From positions 682,001 through 746,000 of the forward strand of contig CAXXSX010000001.1 in assembly GCA_963677165.2 (NCBI GenBank): a DNA stretch of 64,000 bases, written 5' to 3'. The notes below the pieces were generated by a model. It saw nothing but the letters and a program-made list of their open reading frames with translations, did not search any database and had not been told where the DNA came from. This document shows positions 27,440 through 35,600 of this stretch, in pieces (position 1 is the stretch's first letter; every line of letters starts with the position of its first letter). This DNA comes from JAFGXT01 sp963677165. GTDB taxonomy: Bacteria; Verrucomicrobiota; Lentisphaeria; Victivallales; SZUA-371. Both the position numbers and the translations under genes were made by a program.

Positions 27440-27572
27440 GGGCGAGGATAATGATGATTACAAAAATTATACCGTAGTATATGAGATGTTCACTAATTGA
27501 GTCGCTCTTAGGACTTGTTCCGCCTAAACCACTTAATACCGTTACAAGAAATTCAATAAGGAATTCAAACAT
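27384..27572 (-). CDS. small single-pass membrane protein, unknown
   Basis: 62 residues: an amphipathic or hydrophobic start (MFEFLIEFLVTVLSGLGG), a polar stretch, one strong transmembrane helix at about 31-50 (IYYGIIFVIIIILALIALTV) and a short tail. The only ribosome binding site candidate is a run of eight G (27583-27590, read on the minus strand) 10 bp before the ATG. Its 3' end overlaps the sulfatase 3' end. It lies downstream of the 27596-27630 terminator of the 33-residue gene. It could be a chance frame, but the clean membrane topology argues for a real gene. Confidence 0.45.
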   Translation of the reverse strand: MFEFLIEFLVTVLSGLGGTSPKSDSISEHLIYYGIIFVIIIILALIALTVFFDYQNSSYATT

Positions 27573-27595
27573 TTTTTATCATCCCCCCCCGGACT

Positions 27596-27630
27596 AAAGA
27601 AAAAAGGCATCGTTCATTATGAACGATGCC
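27596..27630 (-). terminator. strong intrinsic terminator
   Basis: A perfect 11-bp stem GGCATCGTTCA / TGAACGATGCC with a 3-nt loop (27606-27630), followed on the minus strand by TTTTTTCTTT. It lies 16 bp past the stop of the 33-residue gene. Confidence 0.85.
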
Positions 27631-27645
27631 TTCGTGTAAAATAGA

Positions 27646-27747
27646 TTATTTTGCAGACTTTTTCGCTTTGCTGCGGAAGATGTTTTCCCAATTGTCACGG
27701 TACTTTTTTTCATCTCCGGGTCTGCGTTTATCTCCTTTGCCAGCCAT
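27646..27747 (-). CDS. 33-residue basic protein, unknown
   Basis: A 33-codon gene with a perfect AGGAGG Shine-Dalgarno 7 bp before its ATG and a strong intrinsic terminator right after its stop, so it has a complete transcription-unit layout. The product is very basic and polar: it begins MAGKGDKRRPGDEKKYRDNW, continues with an ENIF segment and ends in a Lys/Ala tail. The GKGDKRRPGD..YRDNW..IF pattern recalls small hypothetical proteins I have seen in phage and bacterial genomes, but I cannot name a family. The 5' leader contains repeat copy A. Confidence 0.75.
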   Translation of the reverse strand: MAGKGDKRRPGDEKKYRDNWENIFRSKAKKSAK

Positions 27748-27766
27748 TTTTGTACCTCCTGTAATT

Positions 27767-27828
27767 AATCCGTACTACGGATGGCGTTATTTCCGTTTCA
27801 AACTTCGCACTAAGCGCTATGGAAACGA
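27767..27828 (+). repeat. dispersed hairpin repeat, copy A
   Basis: Starts AATCCGTACTACGGAT (a 7-bp palindrome around one base) and contains GGCGTTATT and TTCAAACT. CGTTTC (27794-27799) pairs with GAAACG (27822-27827). It shares most positions with copy B, while the stem differs by compensating changes. Confidence 0.65.
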
Positions 27829-28090
27829 ATATCTCAAATTTAATTTTTTTGCTGCTTGTAACGAAAGCAATTCAAAATTTATTTTTCCAGCTCATAATAT
27901 AATAAAAAAGTCGGATTTGTAAAGCCTTTTAAAGCGATTTTTTGAGTGGTTTTTTACATATTAGCTTTATTGCTATGTGTTTGAGCTGATTACAAAAGTC
28001 CAGAACAAAGCTTAATTTTTGTAATTAGCTCATTTAAAAGAGATTTTATCATTGAAAACATAAAAAATAACAAAAAAACATAAACATCTA

Positions 28091-28119
28091 TTGATTTATT
28101 GTATTTGTTAATTTATAAT
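28091..28119 (+). promoter_or_regulatory. sigma-70-type promoter of the GntR/pseudopilin operon
   Basis: TTGATT and TATAAT are separated by 17 bp, about 45 bp before the ATG at 28166. The -10 lies inside the palindrome 28108-28122. Confidence 0.6.
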
Positions 28120-28165
28120 TAATAGTGATTTACAAAAAGTCCTAATATGAATTTAGCGGGTTTGG

Positions 28166-29221
28166 ATGAGAGCTAGAAATAAAACAAAACAATTGGAAAC
28201 AACGCTGCGCAAACAGATTCGGCGGGGTAAATGGGCCTGCAATAGCCGACTTCCGGCTGAGGATGCGTTGATGGCTCAGTTTAATGTCAGCCGGCCGTCA
28301 ATGCGTGAGGCATTGAATACTCTGGCCTCAGAAGGTATTATTGAACGTCGACATGGTTCAGGAACTTATGTTCGCCGGGTTCCGGTAGGACGTATTGCGA
28401 TATTTGCTCGTTTAGGCAACATTACTTCTCCAATGGGATATTGGCACCGTGACTTGATCTCCAATCTGGATGAGCAATGCAGAACCGAAAATCTCAGGAT
28501 TGAATTGCTGGTGGTACACGGTAGGAACCGTGAAGAGTTGATGGACTCATTTATGCGTTCGTTACAATTTTTGCCATCTGCCGAATTTGAAGGTGCAGTT
28601 GGGTTGACTGCCCTGCCGCATTTTGATGAAACCCTGAGTCATTTAGGTATTCCACATGTTACTTTGTCCGGCGGAATCTCCGGTCAGGGAGCATCGGTTA
28701 TACTGGATTATCTGGAAATGAGCCGCATGATGCGAAGTTGCATGAAGGAGCACGGCTATGATGACTATATGGTTATGAGAGTCGAAGATCCGGCAGAAGC
28801 AATAGGTGATGAGCTCTATCAATACCTTGAAGAATGTTGTAATATTTTGACTGATGGAAAAGTTGAGAGAAAGCTTTCTCTTGAAAGTATTGATGATGCT
28901 CAGAATACTTTTTTGAAATGGTGGGATAGTAAACCGAGTTGTCGTGGTCTAGTGTTTTTTGATGATGCTTTATGCGAAATGTGTTGTAAGGCGATTTGGG
29001 AAAAGAAAATATTGATACCGGATGATCTTGCGATTATGACGCATGCAAACACTTCAAAGGATTTTATTCTTCCCGCAGTACCTTATAAAATTGGTTTTTG
29101 TCCGGAGGAAACAGCAGGCAAAGTCTGGGAATTATTAAGTAATGTCCGCAACGGCAGGAAGTCGTTGGCCGATAAAAATATTTATATTTCTCCTGTAATG
29201 AGAAAAGGTAACTCTTTATAA
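28166..29221 (+). CDS. GntR-type regulator with LacI-like sensor domain
   Basis: 351 residues. The winged helix covers about 5-72 (LPAEDALMAQFNVSRPSMRE, then EGIIERRHGSGTYVRRV). The rest is a sugar-binding-protein fold with weaker matches (IAIFARLGNITSPMGYWHRD, GLVFFDDALCEMCCKAIWEK). It is the first gene of a plus-strand operon with a pseudopilin (22-bp gap) and a secreted TIM-barrel protein (35-bp gap), and probably regulates that operon. Confidence 0.83.
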   Translation: MRARNKTKQLETTLRKQIRRGKWACNSRLPAEDALMAQFNVSRPSMREALNTLASEGIIERRHGSGTYVRRVPVGRIAIFARLGNITSPMGYWHRDLISNLDEQCRTENLRIELLVVHGRNREELMDSFMRSLQFLPSAEFEGAVGLTALPHFDETLSHLGIPHVTLSGGISGQGASVILDYLEMSRMMRSCMKEHGYDDYMVMRVEDPAEAIGDELYQYLEECCNILTDGKVERKLSLESIDDAQNTFLKWWDSKPSCRGLVFFDDALCEMCCKAIWEKKILIPDDLAIMTHANTSKDFILPAVPYKIGFCPEETAGKVWELLSNVRNGRKSLADKNIYISPVMRKGNSL

Positions 29222-29243
29222 AATAACAACGGAGGTTAACAAA

Positions 29244-29921
29244 ATGAAACGTAAAAAATTCACACTTATAGAGCTCTTGGTGGTTATCGCTATAATAGCC
29301 ATATTAGCCGCGATGCTTCTTCCTACTTTGGGAAAGGCTCGTGAGATGGGGCGATCGGCAAGTTGCAAGAATAACCTGAAGCAGTTTGGTCTGGTGACGG
29401 TATTTTATTCAAATGATTTTAATGACTGGTTGCCGTCAACTCATTTATATTACGAAGGACAGATTAAAAACTGGGTGTTTTATGTTTCGCAAAACTATAT
29501 AAAAAATCATAAAAGCTATTTCTGTCCATCTGAACCCGGATGTAAATGGGATGATACCACTCCACATGCCAATATCGGTTATGGCTTGAATTATTATACG
29601 TTTGGCTGGACGCCTTATGATACCAAATGGTTAAGCATAAAAACCTCTACATTGCTGAAAGTGGCAAAACATTCTGTGGTTTATTTTGGAGATACCCCAA
29701 ATGGCGGTGCTAACATGTGGGTAGCGATTCCAAGATTCTATAAAATTGATGGTAGTGATACTTCTTATGTCTTTGCGCGGCATAATGGTACGGCCAATTA
29801 TGTATTCAGTGACGGGCATGTTGAAGGGAAAAAGGTTCGTGATGTAAAAAACAATTATCTGGAATATTATCGTCCGGTACAGAATAACGCTGCGTATGTT
29901 TGGAAATATGACGCCTACTAA
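29244..29921 (+). CDS. pseudopilin-like prepilin-type cleavage/methylation protein
   Basis: 225 residues. A 5-residue leader MKRKK is followed by FTLIELLVVIAIIAILAAML and LPTLGKAREMGRSASCKNNL. Lys replaces Gly before the cleavage-site Phe. The C-terminus has an exact H-X9-DG motif (HNGTANYVFSDGHVEGKK). GGAGG lies at good spacing before the ATG. It sits between the GntR-type regulator and the secreted TIM-barrel protein. Confidence 0.87.
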   Translation: MKRKKFTLIELLVVIAIIAILAAMLLPTLGKAREMGRSASCKNNLKQFGLVTVFYSNDFNDWLPSTHLYYEGQIKNWVFYVSQNYIKNHKSYFCPSEPGCKWDDTTPHANIGYGLNYYTFGWTPYDTKWLSIKTSTLLKVAKHSVVYFGDTPNGGANMWVAIPRFYKIDGSDTSYVFARHNGTANYVFSDGHVEGKKVRDVKNNYLEYYRPVQNNAAYVWKYDAY

Positions 29922-29956
29922 TAACAACAACCTGAATCATATAGAAAGGTTCATTA

Positions 29957-32164
29957 ATGAAAATAATAAGTAAGTTTTTTGTGTCGATGACGATCGTATT
30001 CATCACTGCGACATCTTATTGTGTGGATAAGGTTTACTACGAATGGAATAATCCAGTATATAAATCCCGTGGACATGTGCGGGTCTGGAATCCGAAGAAA
30101 GACGCAAAAATAACAAAGACCACAGAAGGCGGAATGTCTGCACTTAAGTTGACGGCCAAGTCGGGAAAAGCATACTTGACGCCGATTATCGACCTTAAAG
30201 CAATACCAGTTTCACAGTCGACCGTTTTGAGTTTTGATATTCGGTGTCCTCACGGTGAAGTATATAAGATAAACCTTACAGATGAAGAGGAAAGTTCATG
30301 GTACTATCTTACTTATCAGGCTAAGTCTGATGAATGGACGACCGTGCGGCTTTATCTGGGAAAAGCATCTTTTCGGCGTAAACTCGGAAATACTAAGATT
30401 ATAAACGATGGGTTGCTTGGCGACCACCTTATTCGGGTACAGATTGAGGCAAAAGGTAATGAAGTAATGTTACGCAATTTCAAGATATATGATACCGGGA
30501 AAATAGTAGAGGAGTTGCCTCCTGCGACGAAGGTAAAGGTTCCCGGATACTCTAAATCTGTATATCCACAGTTTAATTGTGATGGCTTTTTTCCGTATGG
30601 CGTAATTATTACGGTTAAGGCTGCCGATGAGAGAAATGCCGCTATGTTTGGGCAAACTGGGGCGGAGCGTTTCGAGCTTGATCTTGCAGACATAAAGCGT
30701 CATGGCTTTAATACAGTGTGCAATTTTATGGATGAGTCCTTTGATGTTGGCGGACGTTTGAATTTAATGGAAAAATATCATTTAAATATATTTGAGACAA
30801 TTCCCGCCTACCTGGCTCTGCTGAACAAACAGGAGGAGCTGGAAAAGACTTTTAAGGATTATGATGGCAGTAAGCGTCTTCTTGCCTGGTATGGAAGGGA
30901 TGAACCGCGTGACCTGGATGATTATATGAAGGTCAAGAAACTGGCTTCTGAGTTATCGCCGCACAAGCCTTTTTGCAGTGCATTTGACACTCCGTTTGTC
31001 ATTAATGCGCTGGGGCCCTTGATGGAATTTGTGGTAGTTGACCGTTATCCTTTGACTCCTTATGAGAAAGACCCAGTCCAGGCAATGGTCAATAAAACAG
31101 CTGGACAAATCAGGTTTGCGGCTCAAACGGGAGCTAGAGTCTGGAGTATAAATCAGGCGTATAGTTTAAGACGAAATGGGGATGAGTTTTTTCTGAGATA
31201 TCCAAAGCCGGAAGAAATCCGATTTGATTTTTTCAACTCTATTGCTGCTGGCTCTGAGGGAATCATTTATTTTATTCATTGTGATGAAGTCCCGTATCTG
31301 GATTCAAAGCGCAGGCGGGAAGAGTTCGACATGACCCTCACGGATGCGTGGTACAATTCCAATCCTACATATGATGTTCTTTCTGAACTGGGGCGCAAGG
31401 TGATTCCTGTTATGCCGTCGATGCTGGGGGCAAAAGAACTGAAATCATACAATTATAATTCTGCAACAAAGATTGTTAGACGTGCCGCAGTTAATAAATA
31501 TGGAATATGGCGGGTTGTTGTTAACGGAGATTTGAAAATGCGCAGGAAGATATCATTGCCTTCCGGCAAAGGTCGAATTATGTTTGATGCGATAAAAGAA
31601 AAGATTCTCCGTAAGCCAGAAGTTACTCTGAATCCGGGGGAGGGGGCGATTATTTTGTATAGTAAAATGACTGAGATCAATAGGTTAAAGAATCTTATTG
31701 CAAAACGTCGTATTCTTAGTAAACTTGAGAACCTTGATATTGCATTTTCTGCTTTTGACGCGGCCGGAATTGAACTGAAAGGGAGTAATGTTCGGAAAAT
31801 CAGAGATTTGATTGTGGGAAAAAAATGGGAACAGGCAGAAAATGAGGTGCTGCATGCGGAGAAACTTCTTAAGCAATTTAAGTCTTCATCCCATCGCTGG
31901 ATAAGAGACAAAAAGTCTTTAGATGAAATTCGTACTGTTTTCGGGAAAATCAATCATCACCTGGTTCAACCAAATATAATTGTAAAATATGATGGAAAAT
32001 CTAATTCAGATTACTTAGCGGCGTGTAAAGAAATTAAGTCTTTAGGGACACATTTTTTCTCAATGTACCGTGATCATTCTAAAGGGAAAGAGCTTTCTAA
32101 AAACGAATTATCTGATTTATATCAAGAAGTTAAGACTTTATTAAGCAAAGTAAAACAACTTTAA
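29957..32164 (+). CDS. secreted TIM-barrel (glycoside-hydrolase-like) protein
   Basis: 735 residues with a signal peptide (about 1-22, ending SYC). Residues about 30-180 look like a carbohydrate-binding beta-sandwich (STVLSFDIRCPHGEVYKINL, NEVMLRNFKIYDTGKIVEEL). Residues about 195-480 form a barrel: FELDLADIKRHGFNTVCNFM, RLLAWYGRDEPRDLDDYMKV with E at the fourth-strand position, and FFNSIAAGSEGIIYFIHCDE. The tail after about 590 is helical and lysine-rich. It resembles GH42- or GH5-like clan A proteins, but no named family is assured. It is last in the operon, with AAGG as ribosome binding site; repeat copy B begins at its stop codon. Confidence 0.7.
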   Translation: MKIISKFFVSMTIVFITATSYCVDKVYYEWNNPVYKSRGHVRVWNPKKDAKITKTTEGGMSALKLTAKSGKAYLTPIIDLKAIPVSQSTVLSFDIRCPHGEVYKINLTDEEESSWYYLTYQAKSDEWTTVRLYLGKASFRRKLGNTKIINDGLLGDHLIRVQIEAKGNEVMLRNFKIYDTGKIVEELPPATKVKVPGYSKSVYPQFNCDGFFPYGVIITVKAADERNAAMFGQTGAERFELDLADIKRHGFNTVCNFMDESFDVGGRLNLMEKYHLNIFETIPAYLALLNKQEELEKTFKDYDGSKRLLAWYGRDEPRDLDDYMKVKKLASELSPHKPFCSAFDTPFVINALGPLMEFVVVDRYPLTPYEKDPVQAMVNKTAGQIRFAAQTGARVWSINQAYSLRRNGDEFFLRYPKPEEIRFDFFNSIAAGSEGIIYFIHCDEVPYLDSKRRREEFDMTLTDAWYNSNPTYDVLSELGRKVIPVMPSMLGAKELKSYNYNSATKIVRRAAVNKYGIWRVVVNGDLKMRRKISLPSGKGRIMFDAIKEKILRKPEVTLNPGEGAIILYSKMTEINRLKNLIAKRRILSKLENLDIAFSAFDAAGIELKGSNVRKIRDLIVGKKWEQAENEVLHAEKLLKQFKSSSHRWIRDKKSLDEIRTVFGKINHHLVQPNIIVKYDGKSNSDYLAACKEIKSLGTHFFSMYRDHSKGKELSKNELSDLYQEVKTLLSKVKQL

Positions 32165-32224
32165 TCCGTACGACCGATGGCGTTATTACCACTTCAAACT
32201 CCGCGCTTTGCGCTACGGAAGTGG
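32163..32224 (+). repeat. dispersed hairpin repeat, copy B
   Basis: Starts AATCCGTACGACCGAT at the stop codon of the preceding gene. CCACTTC (32189-32195) pairs with GAAGTGG (32218-32224) around an inner GCGC-TTT-GCGC hairpin. It is collinear with copy A. Confidence 0.65.
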
Positions 32225-32323
32225 GGCCAAAACATAAAACACGCCGGGTTTAATTTCCCGATCTTCTGGGACGTTTCCGATAAAATAATGGTTTTGCTAA
32301 GCTTTTGTCAAAAGCGTCCCTAA

Positions 32324-32357
32324 TACCTCGTGGGCTCTGCTCCGAGGTAGTTTATTT
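32324..32357 (+). terminator. candidate terminator of the 28166-32164 operon
   Basis: A 7-bp stem TACCTCG / CGAGGTA with a 12-nt loop (32324-32349), followed by GTTTATTTTC. The stem is modest and it lies 160 bp past the last stop. Confidence 0.45.
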
Positions 32358-32467
32358 TCTTCTTATTTAAAGAATATTTCCTGTCCTGTATTTCTCCTCC
32401 GAAATTGTAAAAAAAACTTTTGCATGAAATAATTGTTATTATTACCCAAGAATAATATGCATATATC

Positions 32468-32497
32468 TTGACTATCCACTGGTAAAACCAGTATAAT
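32468..32497 (+). promoter_or_regulatory. promoter of the hybrid kinase gene with palindromic spacer
   Basis: TTGACT and TATAAT are separated by 18 bp. The palindrome ACTGGT-AAA-ACCAGT (32478-32492) fills the spacer and touches the -10, a typical repressor position. Confidence 0.55.
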
Positions 32498-32610
32498 AAT
32501 CTTATTATATGTGATAGTATAACTATTATATTTGATTTTGGAATCATGAAAACAATTTCAACCTGCTGTTTTTGTTATTGCGAGTATGCCTGTTATAAAC
32601 CGGAGGGGAC

Positions 32611-35600
32611 ATGAAAACATACTGTCGTCTGTTGTCAATGATCATATTGTTATTTGTTTCCGGAATGATATTCGGAGCTTCCGATAACATAAAAGAAATT
32701 ACGCTGTCATGCTGTAATGATTCTGCTCCATATGAATTTGTCAACAGTAAAGGTCAGCCTGACGGCTTACTGGTAGACCTGGGAAAAATCTGGTCAAAGA
32801 AAACCGGCATCAAAATTAAATATGTTTTATCAAACTGGGGACAGACTCTTCAGAATATCCGAAGTGGCGTTACCGAAGGACATGTCGGGTTGCTGTACAG
32901 CGAGGACCGCGCAAAGTATCTTGATTACGCTGCAAAAATTTTCAAAACCAATATTTATTTTTTCTGCCATCACAGCTTGTCCGGAATAAAATCACTTGAG
33001 CAGCTTATTCCTTTCCGGGTCGGTGTTGTCAAAGGTGACTATGCTGTCAAATATATGAGGAAGAATTATCCTGAGGTTGAATTGCGGCTGTATGACGATA
33101 ACAAAGCTATGTTCAAGGCGGTGGCGGACAATACGATTAAAGTGTTCATCAAGGAAGAGCCGATTGCCAGACATTACCTGAAAAAATGGAACATTCTGAA
33201 TCAATACAAGGTCAACGAACAGAGCCCGATGTATACCAGCTGGTATTATGCCGCGGTTAAGAAAGGACGTAAGGACCTGTTAAAAGTGGTAAAGCAGGGA
33301 TTCGCTAAAATTTCAGAACGGGAAAAGGACGTTGTTAATCTGAAGTGGCTGGGGAAGGCCGTGGAAAAAAGCGATGACGAACTGGAAGTCGTATTTCTGG
33401 AAGGGAATAATCCATTCTCCATGAGGGATTTTCAGGGAACTCCAGCGGGGATTCTGGTTGATGTCTGGAAACTTTGGTCCAAGAAAACGGGCCGGAAAAT
33501 CCGTTTTAGAATGGCTAATTTTGAGCAGTCGTTGAATTCAATAAAGAATGGTGAGAGCCAGATTCATTCTGGGCTGTATCGAACAGAAAGCCGTGAAAAA
33601 TGGCTGGCATATTCTCAGCCCATGTATCCGATACAATCACATTTTTATTATAATGTGTCGAAAGTCAAGCTGCAACAACAGTCGGATGTTACTGGACATA
33701 AGTTGGGGGTGGTGAAAGGTTCATATCAGGAGGAATACGCACGAAAGAATTTGCCGGGAGTTGAAATCATAACCTGTCCGAGCAGCCTGGCTGTGATAAA
33801 GGCCGCAGTTGCCGGAAAGTTTGATATCTTTCTTGATGAAAGCCTGATTGTTTGGACTTTGACGGGGGAACTGAAAGTACGACCGAAATTTGCCCGGCTT
33901 CCTGAGGTAATATTTACTAAAAATCTTCGTGCCGCAGTATTGAAATCGAATTCGAAACTGTTGTCTGTAATGGATAGCGGGTTGACTCTAATTTCCGATG
34001 AAGAGCTTAATGCGATTGAAGAGAAATGGCTGCCTTATGTTGAGGAACTGATGTCCGCGTCAATGGAGAAGGCCTTGCGTCTGACGAATACTGAAAAGGT
34101 CTGGTTGAGAACGCATCGTAAATTCCGTTTAGGAATTGATATCAACTGGGGACCATTTGAAATGGTCAATAAGAAGAAAGAATATGTCGGATTTTCAGCT
34201 GAATATATAAAAATCATTGCAGATAAACTGAATGTACAGTTTGAGCCGGACAAGGTTAGCAACTGGAGTCAGATTATAGAAAAGGCTAAAAAAAGGGAGA
34301 TTGATGTTCTTCCTTGTCTTGCAAGAACTCCGGAGCGAGACAAATTTCTTAATTTCACTCGTCCTTATTTAAGTTTTGCTTGTGTTATTTTTGCGCCGTC
34401 TAATTTCGGATTGGTGGGGAACCTCTCAGGCCTTGTAGGCAAAAAGGTTGCTGTGGTAGAAAATTATATGACGCATGAGTGTTTGAAGCGCGATCATCCG
34501 GAGTTAGATCTGGTTCTGGTACAAAACGTCGAGGAAGGGCTGTTGAAAGTTGCCAGTCACGAGGTGGATGTGTTTATTTCCAACGTGGCGGCGGGGGCGT
34601 ATGCCGCCCGAAAACTGGGACTGACAAATATTAAAGTTGCCGGTTCAACACCATACAATTATAAATTATGTATGGGGGTTCGCAAGGACTGGCCGGAAAT
34701 GGTGGATATTCTAAATAAGGTGTTGGACTCGATAGACGAAAAGACCAAGAATAAAATTGAGCAGAAATGGATGAAGATGCAGTTTGTTCATCATGTGGAG
34801 TGGTCGCTGATGATTAAAACTGTGGCCGGAGTGCTGGGCGTTTCGCTGGTTATTTTGATCATTATCTTTTATTGGAATCATCGTCTACAACTGGAAATTA
34901 TTGAGCGGCAAAAAGTTGAAGATGAACTTCGCAAGTTATCATTTGCGGTTGAGCAGAGCCCGAATATTGTGATTATTACTGATTTGGGCGGACGAATACA
35001 ATATGTAAATCCGAAGTTTTATGAGAAAACAGGATTTTCACCTGAAGAGGTGATCGGTAATTCTCCGAATATACTGAGAACTGATTATTCATCGGATCAG
35101 GATTACAAAGATTTGTGGCAAACAGTTAAAGCTGGTGGCGAGTGGCGTGGTATTTTCAAGAATCGCAAGAAAGATGGATCATTTTTCTGGGCTTTGTCGG
35201 CAATATCGCCGATCATCGGAACTGATGGTAAACCGACTCATTTGCTTGGAGAAATGGAGGACATTACGGAAAGTAAGCAGGCGGAAGATGAAATCATTAA
35301 AGCCAAAGCTGCCGCGGAGGCCGCCAACCGGGCGAAAAGTAACTTTCTGGCTAATATGAGTCATGAGATCAGGACTCCAATGAACGCGATTATCGGTTTA
35401 AGCCATATTGTAATGAAAACCGATCTGTCAGTTAAACAGCGCGACTATATTGCCAAAATTAGCTCGTCGGCAAAATTGCTGTTGGGGATTATTAATGACA
35501 TCCTTGACTTTTCCAAGATTGAGGCCGGAAAACTCGAACTTGAAAGTATTGAATTCAGCCTTGAAAAAGTGTTTAAGAGCTTGTCCGATATGATTTCCCT

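Larger units (their letters stand above)
27748..28165. other. intergenic region between the small gene and a GntR gene
   Basis: 418 bp. It holds repeat copy A (27767-27828) next to the small gene, then an AT-rich stretch without a gene, and the promoter of the GntR-type gene at 28091-28119. A perfect TTAATT-TAT-AATTAA palindrome (28108-28122) overlaps the -10 and could be an operator. Confidence 0.55.
32165..32610. other. intergenic region before the hybrid kinase gene
   Basis: 446 bp. It holds most of repeat copy B, a candidate terminator at 32324-32357 and the kinase promoter at 32468-32497. No gene is visible between them. Confidence 0.55.

Noticed and set aside
27626..27922. 98-codon plus-strand frame
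   Set aside because: It runs antisense through the 33-codon gene, its ribosome binding site and repeat copy A; no ribosome binding site of its own.
22800..32224. Hairpin repeats as integron attC sites
   Set aside because: They contain GCGTTA and paired arms, but the arms read GTT...AAC rather than the AAC...GTT order of attC core sites, and no integrase or cassette array is present.
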